DNA from: Pseudoxanthomonas sp.
GTDB taxonomy: Bacteria > Pseudomonadota > Gammaproteobacteria > Xanthomonadales > Xanthomonadaceae
Direction: 5' to 3'
DNA length: 64,000 bases
Assembly (NCBI RefSeq): GCF_027498035.1
Contig: NZ_CP114978.1
Location: 1,426,001-1,490,000 of the forward strand
Part shown: positions 33,838 through 43,887 of the stretch, one piece after another
Layout of the letters: every line of letters begins with the position of its first letter
How positions within the stretch are numbered: the stretch's first letter is position 1
Made by a program: the position numbers and the translations under genes
The notes under the pieces: generated by a model
Seen by the model: the letters and a program-made list of their open reading frames with translations, nothing else
Databases searched by the model: none
What the model was told of the DNA's origin: nothing

Positions 33838-36800
33838 GGGCAATCCCCAGCAGGTCGTAAACATTGCGCATCAGGTCAAGCTCCTGGTAGGGCTTGCCCA
33901 TGTAGCGCTGCACCCCGATCTCCAGCGCGCGCTGGCGGTGCTTGTCGCCGGTACGCGAGGTAATCATCACAATCGGCACGTCGGCAAAACGTGGATCGGC
34001 CTTCATCGCGGTGGCCAGCTCGTAGCCATCCATGCGCGGCATTTCGATATCCAGCAGCATCAGGTCGGGGACGCGTTCTTCCAGGCGCTCCAGTGCTTCG
34101 ACGCCGTCACGCGCGGTGCTCACCTCGAAGTTGTGGCGTTCCAGCACGCGGCCAGTGACCTTGCGCATGGTCAGCGAATCGTCCACCACCATCACCAGCG
34201 GCACGTGGCGCGGTTCGACCACTGCGGCGGCGGTGTTGGCCAGCGCCGGCTGGGCGATGTAGCGACGCACCAGCGGGGCGGCATCCAGGATGACGACCAC
34301 GCTGCCATCGCCGGTGATCGTGGCGCCGTAGATGCCAGGGATTGAACCGATCTGCGGACCGACCGGCTTGACCACGATCTCGCGGTTGCCCAGCACCTGG
34401 TCCACGGCCACGGCGGCACGCAGTTCGCCGGCGCGGATCAGCAGCAGCGGGACCACCGACTGGCCTTCGGCCTTGGTCACGTCCTGGCCGACCAGCGTGC
34501 CCAGGTCGTGCAGCGCGTAGTCCTCGTCGGCATACACGTACACGGCGCCGGCCGCTTCGAAGCGCTCGCGACTGATCCGGCCGATGCCAGACACCGCAGC
34601 GACTGGCACGGCGAACTGGGTCTCGCCGCTGCGCACGAACACGGCCTGGGTCACCGCCAGGGTCTGCGGCAGGCGCAGGGTGAACGTCGTGCCCTGGCCC
34701 CGCGCAGAGGTGATTTCCAGCGACCCGCCAAGCTGGCGCACTTCGTTGTGGACCACGTCCATGCCGACGCCGCGGCCAGCCACCTGGCTGACCTCTTCGT
34801 AGGTGGAGAAACCCGGCTCCAGGATCAGGCGCTCCAGGTCGACCTGGCCCAGCTCGGCGCCGGGCTGCAGCATGCCGCGCTGCTCGGCGCGGCGGCGGAT
34901 CGCGGCATGGTCGATGCCGGCGCCGTCGTCGGCCACCTGCAGCACCATTTCCGAACCTTCGCGACGCAACACCACGCGGACCACGCCCTCTTCCGGCTTG
35001 CCCGCCTCGCGACGGGCCCGCGGGCTTTCCAGGCCGTGGGCGACGGCGTTGCGCAGCAGGTGTTCCAGCGGCGCGGTCATGCGCTCCAGCACGTTGCGGT
35101 CCAGCTCGCCGTGCGCACCTTCCAGTTGCAGCTGTGCCTGCTTGCCGGTGTCGCTGGCGGCCTGGCGCAGCACCCGGCGCAGGCGCGGCACGCTGCCTTC
35201 GAACGGCACCATGCGCGCGCGCATCAGGCCATCCTGCAGTTCGGAACTGACCCGCGACTGCTGGCCCAGCAGGCCATCGTTCTGGCGGGCCAGCTCGTCC
35301 AGCACCGTCTGCAGGCCACTGATGTCGGCGGCCGATTCGCCCAGCGCGCGGCTGAGCTGCTGCAGGGTGGAAAAGCGGTCCAGCTCGAGCGGGTCGAACG
35401 CGGTGTCGCGGGTGTCCTGCTCGCGCTGGTAGCGGGCGACGATCTGGGCCTCGGTTTCCAGATCCAGGCGGCGCAGCTGGTCGTGCAGACGCGTGTTGGT
35501 GCGGTCCAGCTCGGCCATCGCCGAGCGGAAGGCGCCCATCTGTTGTTCCAGGCGGGCGCGGTAGATCGCCACTTCGCCGGCCTGGTTGACCAACTGGTCG
35601 AGCAGGTCGGCACGGACGCGGACCTGCTCCTGGCTGGTGCCGAGCGAGGAGTGTTCCTCATCGCCCGCCACCTGCATGTCGATCGGGGCCGACAGCGGTG
35701 CCAGCTGCGCAATCGGCTGTGGCACCACGACCGCCGCGACCGTGGCCGGTGCCACGAACACTGGGGCCGACGGCTGCGTGGGTTCGACGTCCAATGTGGG
35801 CGTGTCGCTTGCAGCGGACCCGGTCGAAACCGGGACCTCGAACGACACCGGCGCCGCTTCCACCGGCGTCACCTCGTCACTGAATGCCATCGCCTCAGGC
35901 GCATCGGCTTCGGTGGTGTCGTGCGCTGGCGCCGTGAGTGCGGCATCCAGCGCCGCCAGCAGTTCCTCGTCCAGGAATTCACCGGACGAGGGCTCCGAAA
36001 CCTCGGAAAGCGAATCCGACTCCGCGACGAACGCGAACTCCGATTCGTCCGTCTCCGCCGAATGCCCGGACACCGGCAGCACGCTGAGCTCGTCGCCCTC
36101 CGCCAGCGGATCGGCAGCCACCAGTTCCGCCGATTCGGTATCGCCATCACCTGGCGCGACTGTCTCCAGCGGCGCGCCATCGGTTTCGAAGGCCGCTTCG
36201 GACGGCGGAACCAGCGCGATGCCGCCCAGCTGGCCCGCGTGATCGGCCGATGCATCGGAAGCCTGGCCGCCTGTCGTTGCGATGGTCTCGCCACGGGCGC
36301 GGGCGTCGAATTCGGCCACCAGCTCCGGTTGCGGCGTTGCCAGGTAGTAGGCAGCGGTGCGCGCCAACATGCCGTGCAGCACGTCGAAGCCGCGCTCCAG
36401 CAGGCCGATCACGCCGCGATCCACCTCGGCACGGTGTTCTGCCACCTGCTCCAGCAGCGATTCGATGGCATGGCCCAGGTCACCGATGGCATCAACGCCG
36501 GCCATGCGCGCGCCGCCCTTGATGGTATGCAGGTCGCGCTGCAGGCCGATCACCAGGTTGCGGTCATCCGGCGCCTCGCGCAGGCGCGCCAGCAGCCCGT
36601 CGGAGTGGTCGAGCAGATCGTTGCCTTCCTCCACGAAGATGTCGACCAGGTCGCGATCGACCTGGCTGAAGTCCAGCATGTGCTCGGCCATGGCCGGGGC
36701 TTCCGTCGGTACGTGGTCGGGAGGCAGGTCCACGCCACCATCCTGTGCGGATGGCTGGACCGGCTCCGCCTCGGGGGCGACGGGTTCGGGGAAGGTCACT

Positions 36801-39800
36801 TCGGACGCCGCGTCGGCAACCGTTGGGACGTCATCGGCCTGCGGCGCGGGCACCGCGGCATCGACCGGCGCGGCAGCGTCTTCGACGTCGGCATCGCCGT
36901 CATCGGACCCAACCGGCGCGTCGTCGGATACCACCATCGCCACGTCTGCGTCTGCGTCTGCGTCATCGAACGGCACCAGCGTTTCAACCGGTTGCGCATC
37001 GGCTTCCGATGCCTGGGCTTCGATCGCATTCGTATCGGCGTCGACATCGGCAGCGGCGGCCAGTGGCACCGCGTCGGCGTCGATGGATTCCACCTCGATG
37101 CCAGCGTCGTGCGTGGCATGGACTTCCTGCGCATCTGTTCCAGGCAGACCATCGCCCGTTGCGTCCGACGCCTGCTCGGAGCTGTCCGCCAGCAGGTCCG
37201 AGGCCACTGGTTCACCCAGCGTGATCGACGCATCCGTGCCAGGTGCGGCCGATTCGGACCACTTGGGCGTTGCCCGGTATTCGAGCTGGAGGTCGAACCA
37301 GGACGTGCTTCCGTCTTCCGGCAGGGCCGGTACGCCAGCTGCGTCCAACCCAACATCCGCAGTCGCTTCGACAGGCGCCTCGGGTGCCGGCTGGCCGTCG
37401 ATGAAACGCGACAGGTCCATGGCACCGGTGAGCTCGACGCCGGGCACGAGATCCGGCGCAAAGTCACCCGTCGGCAGCTGGCCGGTGTAGGTGTTCTGGT
37501 TGCGATCGTCGACCACGGTGGAGACCAGCCGCGCGATGTGCGGCAGGTCGTCACACAACGCCCCCAGCTGCGCGCGCAACTCGGAGAACAACGGGATGCG
37601 CGGCTGCTCCGCCTGCAGGGCGGCGATGACGTTGCGGATCGCCGCGGAAGCCGCGGCCAGGGTCGCGATACCCGTCGCATCGGTCTGCGCGCCATTGGCC
37701 ATCAGGCGCTTGACGTACTGCTCGGCGCGGCCGGTGACCTCGGTGATCTCCGGTACGTCCGCCATGGCAAACGCGCCATTCATGGTGTGGAACGCGCGCA
37801 GCAGCGGATCGGTCGCCATGGCGGTACCGGCAGCCAGCGCCGGTTCCAGCCAGGCATCGACGGTCTGCAGGTGGTTGCCGACCTCGGTTTCGAGGATCTC
37901 GCGCAGCACGCTGTCCACCGAAGCTGGCGTACCGGCAAGATCGGGCACGAAGGCCGGCGCGACCGAACCCGCGTCGGATTCGACCGGTTCGTCGGCGACC
38001 TGGGCCGACGGGCCAGGCGGACTGTAGTGGGCTTCCTCACCGGCAGCCAGGCGCTCGGCCAGGGCTTCGACACCTTCCAGGTCGGCCTGTACCCCTGCGC
38101 GGCCGCGCAGGGCCGCGTTGAGCAAGGGCAACGTTCCGGTCGCCTGTTCCAGCAGCGTCACCACGGCAGGCGTGGCCGGACGCGTGCCGTCCAGGACGCG
38201 GTTGAGCATGTTCTCGATCTTCCACGCGAACTCGCCCAACTGGCGCGCGCCGACCAGGCGGCCACTGCCCTTGAGCGTGTGGAAGACGCGACGGATCGGC
38301 CGCAGCCGGTCCAGGTTTTCCAGATTCGACGTCCACGCGGGCAGCATCTCGCGCAGGTTGTCGATCTCCTCGTCGAATTCCTCCAGGAACACGTCGCGGA
38401 TCTCATCGTCGATGTCGTTGCCGCTGAGGTCGAAACCCGCGGCCAGCGTCTGGCCGCCGGCATTGCCAGGCGCCACGCGATCAGCTGCGTCCTCGACAAC
38501 CGGGACCTGCGCCGCCTCGACCGTGACAGGCATGGCGACGTCTTCCGACAGCTCGGACGTCCACGCAGGCTGCGCGAACGCGGCCTCGATCAACGCCGCA
38601 TCGTCGCCCTGGACGTCACCGAACTCGCTGGCAACCGGATCGAATGCACCTGCGGCTTCCGGCGCCGCGACGAACGCAGGCAACACGGGGCCACGTTCAA
38701 TGGCCAGGCCCGCGTCGGCCACGGGACCATCGACGGCGTGCGTGGAATCGGACTCGAACGCCAGGGGCGCGGCCGCCGTCGGCACCGCGAACGCATCCTG
38801 GTCCGGCAACACGCCCTCTTCCGTCGCCGAAGGCAGCGGCCAATAGCGCAGCGCCTCCAGGCTGGAGCGGGTGATGCCAAGGATTTCGCCGCGATTGGGG
38901 CGGTGCTCGCGCAGCGCTTCCAGGTAGTACTCCAGGCTGGCCATGGCATCGGCCAGCGTGTCCAGTTGTGCGCCACCCGGGACGCGGCGGCGACCGATCA
39001 GCTCGGTGACGATGTAGCGGCGCACGCCTTCCACGTAGTCGGCGGGTTCGGCCAGTTCAAGCATCTGCAGCGCGCCGCCGACTTCGCCCAGCAGGCGCGG
39101 CATGCCGTGCAGCTGCGCGTGGTCCCAGCCTGTTTCGATGAAGGCAACGAACTGCTGGCGCGCTTCGGCGAAATTGCGGATGGCCTCGCCAGCCAGCGCC
39201 TCGAGCGTGAGCTGCGCATCGGTCGCCTGCATGTCGGGCGAGTGCGCATCGCCCAGGTGGGTCACCTGGTCGTCGAGCGAGGCATCCACATATAGCAGTG
39301 CCCCTGCGATATCCAGCAGCGTGCCCTCATCCGGCGCACGGCGGCCATCGACCAGTTCGGACAGCGAGTCGCGCTGCTGCAGCACCACGTTGCGCGCCAG
39401 GCCCAGGCCCATCATGCCCAGGGTGTCGCCGATGCTGCCCAGCTGGGCCACCTGCGGCGCCAGGCCAGCGATGGCCTCGTTGGTACGCAACTGCAGATCC
39501 AGTGCATCCTTGACCTGCATCAACTCTTCCTTGACCGCGCCACCCACCGTATCGAGCAACGCGCGATTGCGGCCGCTGATGCTGCTGCGGGCATGTTCGA
39601 CTTCGGCCGGGCTGGGAGATGCGTCCTGCAGGTCGAATGCGTTGCGCAGGTCATCCAGCGCCGGATGCGCCTCGGTCGTCTGCGCCACCTGGTAAAGCAA
39701 CTGGCGGGTCGGCTCCTGGCCGAGCACGGCTCCAGGCACCACGCCCTGCTTGATCTGACGGACCGCGCGCAGCACGCCGACAAAGCCCTGGTGCAGCGCG

Positions 39801-40501
39801 GGCGTCGGCGCCAGCGCGCCATCGCGCAGCGCTTCGGCCACGTTCACGGCGACCCACAGCATGCGCCGGGCGGCGGTGTGTTCGGCCAGGCGCTGCAACG
39901 GCATCAAGGCCGAGGCCAGTGCAGTGGCATCGAGCGGCGCGCCATCTTCCGGCCATGCGGCCAGCACCCGGTCCAGATGCTCGTGCGCCTGGGCCACGCG
40001 GGTATCGCGGGTGCCACCGGGCATCGGCTCGATCGCCGGCACTTCCTGCGGCAGCGGACGGTCCAGGTCGGGCGCGAACAGCACGCTCTCGCTCAGGCCG
40101 GCTTCGCCACGCGCGGCGCGGATGTCGTTGAGCAGCGGCAGCAGCACGATCGGGATATCGCGATGGCCGCTCTGCAGCCGCTCCAGGTAATCGGGCAGCA
40201 GCACGGTGCCGCGCATCAGCGTGGCGCAGGCTTCGTTGGCATCGCCCACCTGTCCGTCCTGCAGCGCCTGGGCGAGCTTTTCCAGCTCCTCGGCGACCAT
40301 GGCCGGTGCGTACAGCTCGACCATGTGCAGCGTGCCCTGCACCTGGTGCAGGTAGCCCACGCACACCTGCATGCGCGCGGCATCGGCCGGGTTGTCGGCA
40401 AAGGTTTCGATTTCGTCGCGGACCAGGCGCAGGGTCTGGTCCAGCTCCGGCTTGACCCAGCCGAGCACGGCGTGGCTCATCGCCTCGCGCAGGGCACTCA
40501 T
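33824..40501 (-). CDS. chpA: ChpA (PilL), hybrid CheA-type kinase of the Pil-Chp system
   Basis: 2225 residues. Hpt-like domains from the N-terminus: LHQVQGTLHMVE (about 50, Lys replaced by Gln), VFHTLKGSGRLVG (His about 741), FHTMNGAFAMAD (about 906, Asn for Lys) and LHTIKGGARMAG (about 1324). A very acidic Asp/Ala/Val linker lies at roughly 1100-1260. Then come the CheA dimerisation domain (about 1620-1700), the ATPase with HLLRNAVAHGLE (about 1815) and ADDGAGID, the CheW-like domain, and a C-terminal receiver with VVDDSLTMRKV and phosphoacceptor in LMLLDIEMPRMDG (about 2148). Pseudomonas ChpA is about 2470 residues with eight phosphotransfer-type domains. It phosphorylates PilG to control pilus extension and cAMP. 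Confidence 0.94.
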   Translation of the reverse strand: MSALREAMSHAVLGWVKPELDQTLRLVRDEIETFADNPADAARMQVCVGYLHQVQGTLHMVELYAPAMVAEELEKLAQALQDGQVGDANEACATLMRGTVLLPDYLERLQSGHRDIPIVLLPLLNDIRAARGEAGLSESVLFAPDLDRPLPQEVPAIEPMPGGTRDTRVAQAHEHLDRVLAAWPEDGAPLDATALASALMPLQRLAEHTAARRMLWVAVNVAEALRDGALAPTPALHQGFVGVLRAVRQIKQGVVPGAVLGQEPTRQLLYQVAQTTEAHPALDDLRNAFDLQDASPSPAEVEHARSSISGRNRALLDTVGGAVKEELMQVKDALDLQLRTNEAIAGLAPQVAQLGSIGDTLGMMGLGLARNVVLQQRDSLSELVDGRRAPDEGTLLDIAGALLYVDASLDDQVTHLGDAHSPDMQATDAQLTLEALAGEAIRNFAEARQQFVAFIETGWDHAQLHGMPRLLGEVGGALQMLELAEPADYVEGVRRYIVTELIGRRRVPGGAQLDTLADAMASLEYYLEALREHRPNRGEILGITRSSLEALRYWPLPSATEEGVLPDQDAFAVPTAAAPLAFESDSTHAVDGPVADAGLAIERGPVLPAFVAAPEAAGAFDPVASEFGDVQGDDAALIEAAFAQPAWTSELSEDVAMPVTVEAAQVPVVEDAADRVAPGNAGGQTLAAGFDLSGNDIDDEIRDVFLEEFDEEIDNLREMLPAWTSNLENLDRLRPIRRVFHTLKGSGRLVGARQLGEFAWKIENMLNRVLDGTRPATPAVVTLLEQATGTLPLLNAALRGRAGVQADLEGVEALAERLAAGEEAHYSPPGPSAQVADEPVESDAGSVAPAFVPDLAGTPASVDSVLREILETEVGNHLQTVDAWLEPALAAGTAMATDPLLRAFHTMNGAFAMADVPEITEVTGRAEQYVKRLMANGAQTDATGIATLAAASAAIRNVIAALQAEQPRIPLFSELRAQLGALCDDLPHIARLVSTVVDDRNQNTYTGQLPTGDFAPDLVPGVELTGAMDLSRFIDGQPAPEAPVEATADVGLDAAGVPALPEDGSTSWFDLQLEYRATPKWSESAAPGTDASITLGEPVASDLLADSSEQASDATGDGLPGTDAQEVHATHDAGIEVESIDADAVPLAAAADVDADTNAIEAQASEADAQPVETLVPFDDADADADVAMVVSDDAPVGSDDGDADVEDAAAPVDAAVPAPQADDVPTVADAASEVTFPEPVAPEAEPVQPSAQDGGVDLPPDHVPTEAPAMAEHMLDFSQVDRDLVDIFVEEGNDLLDHSDGLLARLREAPDDRNLVIGLQRDLHTIKGGARMAGVDAIGDLGHAIESLLEQVAEHRAEVDRGVIGLLERGFDVLHGMLARTAAYYLATPQPELVAEFDARARGETIATTGGQASDASADHAGQLGGIALVPPSEAAFETDGAPLETVAPGDGDTESAELVAADPLAEGDELSVLPVSGHSAETDESEFAFVAESDSLSEVSEPSSGEFLDEELLAALDAALTAPAHDTTEADAPEAMAFSDEVTPVEAAPVSFEVPVSTGSAASDTPTLDVEPTQPSAPVFVAPATVAAVVVPQPIAQLAPLSAPIDMQVAGDEEHSSLGTSQEQVRVRADLLDQLVNQAGEVAIYRARLEQQMGAFRSAMAELDRTNTRLHDQLRRLDLETEAQIVARYQREQDTRDTAFDPLELDRFSTLQQLSRALGESAADISGLQTVLDELARQNDGLLGQQSRVSSELQDGLMRARMVPFEGSVPRLRRVLRQAASDTGKQAQLQLEGAHGELDRNVLERMTAPLEHLLRNAVAHGLESPRARREAGKPEEGVVRVVLRREGSEMVLQVADDGAGIDHAAIRRRAEQRGMLQPGAELGQVDLERLILEPGFSTYEEVSQVAGRGVGMDVVHNEVRQLGGSLEITSARGQGTTFTLRLPQTLAVTQAVFVRSGETQFAVPVAAVSGIGRISRERFEAAGAVYVYADEDYALHDLGTLVGQDVTKAEGQSVVPLLLIRAGELRAAVAVDQVLGNREIVVKPVGPQIGSIPGIYGATITGDGSVVVILDAAPLVRRYIAQPALANTAAAVVEPRHVPLVMVVDDSLTMRKVTGRVLERHNFEVSTARDGVEALERLEERVPDLMLLDIEMPRMDGYELATAMKADPRFADVPIVMITSRTGDKHRQRALEIGVQRYMGKPYQELDLMRNVYDLLGIARVRD
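36942..36963. repeat. Hexanucleotide tandem repeat inside chpA
   Basis: About 3.7 copies of cgtctg in a row, encoding alternating Asp-Ala on the minus strand in the acidic linker. A change in copy number would lengthen or shorten the linker without shifting the frame. Confidence 0.75.
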
Positions 40502-40563
40502 GCGCGGCCCCGCAAGCGGGTGTCAGCCGTGTTGTCGCTGATGCACTTCATCCGTGTCGTTCC

Positions 40564-42597
40564 TCAGCCCGGCAGCTTGAAGTCGGCCACCGAACGGCGC
40601 AGGTCCGAAGCCAGCTGCGTCAGGTGTCCAATCGATTCGGCCGTCTGCCCCGCACCCTGCGAGGTCTGCGAGGTGATGCGCTGGATCACGCCCATCGTCT
40701 GGGTGATGTCCAACGCCGCGGTCGACTGCTGCTGGGCGGCGGTCGAGATGTTCTTGATGAGTTCGTTCAAGTCGCTGGACACGCGCTCGATCTCGCCCAA
40801 GGCGGTACCGGCATCCTCGGCCAGGCGTGCGCCGGACACCACTTCGGAGGTGGTCTGCTCCATCGAGCTGACTGCCTCGTTGGTGTCGGCCTGGATGGCC
40901 TGGACCAGCGATTCGATGCGCCGGGTCGCACCGGACGTGCGTTCTGCCAGGCGCTGCACTTCGTCGGCCACCACGGCAAAACCGCGACCAGCCTCGCCGG
41001 CCGAGGCCGCCTGCACCGCAGCGTTAAGCGCCAGGATGTTGGTCTGCTCGGAAATGTCGTTGATCAGTTCCACCACCGAGCCGATTTCCTGCGAGGACTC
41101 GCCCAGGCGCTTGATGCGCTTGGAGGTTTCCTGGATCTGGTCGCGGATCTGGTCCATGCCGCGGATGGTTTCACGCACCACGCCGGCACCTTCGGTCGCG
41201 ATCAGCACCGAGCGCTGCGCCACTTCGGCCGAATCGGTGGAGTTGCGCGAGACTTCCTCGATGCTGACCGCGATCTCGTTGATGCGGTCCGAGGCGGTAG
41301 TGATCTGTTCGGCCTGGTGGTTGGCCGCTTCGGCCAGCTGCAGCGCGGTGGCCTGGGTTTCCTGGGTCGAAGCCGCCACCTGCACCGAGGTGTCGTTGAT
41401 CGTGGTCACCAGGTTGCGCAGTTCGTCCACGGCATAGTTGATGGCGTCTGCGATGGCGCCTGTCATGTCCTCGGTGACCGAGGCCTTGACCGTCAGGTCG
41501 CCTTCACCCAACGAACTGATTTCGTCCAGCAACCGCATGATCGCCTGCTGGTTGCGGCTGTTGTATTCCACCTGGGTCTGGTAGCGGCTTTCCTGCTCGC
41601 GGCGGCTGCCGGCGTACAGGCTGTACAGCAGGGCGACCAGCGAGATGACCAGCAGCACGCCGCCGACGATGGTGTACCAGAGGTTCGGGAACAGGCGCGT
41701 ATCGCGCACCGAACCAAACGCGGAGAAGGCGTTGAACAGCGCCTTGCTGTCGTCGAGCATCTTGCCCGAGCCATCGGTGATGGCAGCGGAGGCCGACTGC
41801 GCGGCAAACAGGTTGCGCGAGCTGCTCAGGATGGCATCCAGGTCACGCTTCATCCCGGTCCACAGGGTCTGCGATTGCTCCAGCGTCTGCAGCGCCGCGG
41901 GCGCCCGCAGCGGGGTGATGCCCAGCTCTTCGTTGCCGCTGCGCAGGCCTTCGAGGACCTGGCCGAACACCAGTGCATCGCGGGCCAGCGCATCGCCGGC
42001 CATGGCCGCGGTGCTGCCGCCGGCGCGCATTTCAGTCACGTTGCGGGCCATGCGCCCGGCGACCACCACTTCCTGCAGGGCGCTGTAGACCTGCGAGGCC
42101 GGCGCGCCGCTGGCGGACATGGCGCGCACGACTTCGTTGAGCTGCGCCTGCAGCTGCGGCACCTGTGCGCCGAAGCGATTGGCGTTGCCGGACAGGGCCA
42201 GCACGGCCGGCTCCGCGGTCACGATCTGGTTGGCACTGGCATCCAGCGGTTTCCAGGTGGTCAGCAGCTTGTCCAGCGCGCCCTTCACGCCCGGCTCCTG
42301 GCCGAAGCGCGACTGCAGCGTGGTGATGTTCTGGTTGATGCGCTCGCGCGTGGCCTTGAAGGCGGTGTAGGCCTTGGCGTTACCGCCGACCGCTTCGTTG
42401 CCCTGGTTGGCCAGCTGCTGCGACAGCACCTGCAGGTCGGCCGCGCCAGTGCCTGCGCTCGACAGGCGGCTGCCTTGGTAAGTCGACATGGCCGTGTTGG
42501 CCGCCACGACCAGGAACGACACGATCAACAGGATCGCCCAGAACGTGGTTCCCATGCCGCCGATCCTGGCCTTGGGAGTTTCCGCCGCAGTACTCAT
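40564..42597 (-). CDS. pilJ: PilJ, methyl-accepting chemotaxis protein of the Pil-Chp system
   Basis: 677 residues: cytoplasmic start, TM1 (about 18-38, FWAILLIVSFLVVAANTAMS), a periplasmic region of about 250 residues with duplicated PilJ-type helical domains, TM2 (about 300-325, YTIVGGVLLVISLVALLYSL), HAMP-like region, and the MCP signalling hairpin around 540 with ILALNAAVQAASAGEAGRGF and AVVADEVQRLAERTSGATRR. PilJ senses pilus retraction or substrate contact, reportedly by binding PilA, and activates ChpA. It lies between pilI and chpA; the methyltransferase gene pilK, found between pilJ and chpA in Pseudomonas, is absent (only a 62 bp gap). Confidence 0.95.
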   Translation of the reverse strand: MSTAAETPKARIGGMGTTFWAILLIVSFLVVAANTAMSTYQGSRLSSAGTGAADLQVLSQQLANQGNEAVGGNAKAYTAFKATRERINQNITTLQSRFGQEPGVKGALDKLLTTWKPLDASANQIVTAEPAVLALSGNANRFGAQVPQLQAQLNEVVRAMSASGAPASQVYSALQEVVVAGRMARNVTEMRAGGSTAAMAGDALARDALVFGQVLEGLRSGNEELGITPLRAPAALQTLEQSQTLWTGMKRDLDAILSSSRNLFAAQSASAAITDGSGKMLDDSKALFNAFSAFGSVRDTRLFPNLWYTIVGGVLLVISLVALLYSLYAGSRREQESRYQTQVEYNSRNQQAIMRLLDEISSLGEGDLTVKASVTEDMTGAIADAINYAVDELRNLVTTINDTSVQVAASTQETQATALQLAEAANHQAEQITTASDRINEIAVSIEEVSRNSTDSAEVAQRSVLIATEGAGVVRETIRGMDQIRDQIQETSKRIKRLGESSQEIGSVVELINDISEQTNILALNAAVQAASAGEAGRGFAVVADEVQRLAERTSGATRRIESLVQAIQADTNEAVSSMEQTTSEVVSGARLAEDAGTALGEIERVSSDLNELIKNISTAAQQQSTAALDITQTMGVIQRITSQTSQGAGQTAESIGHLTQLASDLRRSVADFKLPG

Positions 42598-42674
42598 TCC
42601 TAATACCCCTGGAAAAATGCATCAATGAACACCGATCGTGGCTTCCCCAGCCTCGCGATCGTCGGCAGTGCGCG

Positions 42675-43208
42675 TTACTGCGCGGCGTGCCTGAACTCCG
42701 GCGTGCGCGCCAGCAACGACAGCGCGAACACCCCCCATTCCTGCCCATCGCTGGCAAAGGCCTGCGACACGAAATGCCCGAACCGGCCGTCGGCCAGCGC
42801 GCCCGGTTCGGTCGCCTGGCCGGTGTCGAAACTGCGCTGGCCGTACAACTCGTCGATGGTCAGCGCCACGTCGCCGCCGGCCTGGCGCACCACCAGCACG
42901 CGCTGGCCTTCATGCAGCACGGTGCGTTCGCCCTGCAGGAACTGCTTCAGGTCGATCACCGGGAACAGGTTGCCGCGCAGGTTGCCCACGCCCAGCAGCC
43001 AGGGCTGCGCGCCCGGCACCGGCGTGACCGGCGGGATCGGCACGATTTCCACGACTTCGTCGAAGCTGGACACCAGCCGGCGCGAGCCGATGCGGTAGGC
43101 CACGCCACGCCACTGGTCGGCGTTGGCATTCACTTCCGGCAGGACCACGGCATGGGCCAGGCTGCGGCGCTCGTAGTCGGCCAGGATGTCGAACGGGGTG
43201 CGGATCAT
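42675..43208 (-). CDS. pilI: PilI, CheW-like adaptor
   Basis: 177 residues. The CheW fold is clear: YRIGSRRLVSSFDEVVEIVP, PWLLGVGNLRGNLFPVIDLK and EGQRVLVVRQAGGDVALTID. The N-terminal FDILADYERRSLAHAVVLPE is typical of PilI. It couples the PilJ receptor to the ChpA kinase. pilG ends 86 bp upstream and pilJ starts 77 bp downstream, with no pilH in either gap, in contrast to the Pseudomonas pilG-pilH-pilI order. Confidence 0.93.
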   Translation of the reverse strand: MIRTPFDILADYERRSLAHAVVLPEVNANADQWRGVAYRIGSRRLVSSFDEVVEIVPIPPVTPVPGAQPWLLGVGNLRGNLFPVIDLKQFLQGERTVLHEGQRVLVVRQAGGDVALTIDELYGQRSFDTGQATEPGALADGRFGHFVSQAFASDGQEWGVFALSLLARTPEFRHAAQ

Positions 43209-43294
43209 GCCTGCGCCTCCAGGTGGCCGTGGCAGGCGCCGCGTCGCGCGGCGGATCGGGTGAGGGAAGCGGCATCCATGACGTTTCCCCTTGC

Positions 43295-43696
43295 TCAGGC
43301 AGCCACGTGGGTACGGATGGCGTCGAGCAGTTCCTCACGCGTGAATGGCTTGGTGAGGTACTGCTGGGAGCCGACGATGCGGCCACGCGCCTTGTCGAAC
43401 AGGCCATCCTTGGAGGACAGCATGATCACCGGCGTGGTCTTGAAGACCTGGTTGTTCTTGATCAGCGCGCAGGTCTGATATCCATCCAGGCGCGGCATCA
43501 TGATGTCCACGAAGATGATCTGTGGCTGCTGGTCGGCAATCTTGGCCAGCGCCTCGAATCCATCCGTCGCGGTCACGACGTCGCACCCCTCGCGCTTGAG
43601 CAGGGTTTCGGCCGTGCGCCGGATGGTCTTCGAATCATCGATCACCATCACCCGCAGGCCGCCGAAACTGCCGGCCTGGCTGTCATTGTCTGTCAT
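43295..43696 (-). CDS. pilG: PilG, CheY-like response regulator
   Basis: 133 residues from the ATG at 43696; a longer in-frame reading reaches 43783 but adds unlikely sequence. Single receiver domain: VMVIDDSKTIRRTAETLLKR, phosphoacceptor Asp64 in IIFVDIMMPRLDGYQTC, switch residues in PVIMLSSKDG and Lys in YLTKPFTREELL. PilG receives phosphate from ChpA and promotes pilus extension and adenylate cyclase activity. First gene of the Pil-Chp operon, divergent from gshB over 191 bp. Confidence 0.94.
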   Translation of the reverse strand: MTDNDSQAGSFGGLRVMVIDDSKTIRRTAETLLKREGCDVVTATDGFEALAKIADQQPQIIFVDIMMPRLDGYQTCALIKNNQVFKTTPVIMLSSKDGLFDKARGRIVGSQQYLTKPFTREELLDAIRTHVAA

Positions 43697-43887
43697 CGCA
43701 GATCTTTCCCCTTGCGCGCGGCACTTCATGGATGGCGCCGCTGCGAAGCGCTCTATATCCCATCCGGCGGCGCAGCCTGTCAAGACGGCGCATCGGGTTC
43801 AGCACGCTGTGTGACGCGTATTGCAGAACGAAGGCCATTCGCCGCCTGTTACCATCGCCTGCCGATTGCCTCCCCCTGCACCGAATC

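Noticed and set aside
34508..39295. Open frame of 1595 codons on the plus strand opposite chpA
   Set aside because: It is antisense to a gene with clear Hpt, kinase and receiver domains. Its translation is rich in Arg, Gly, His and Ala with no recognisable domain, as expected from the complement of a high-GC gene.
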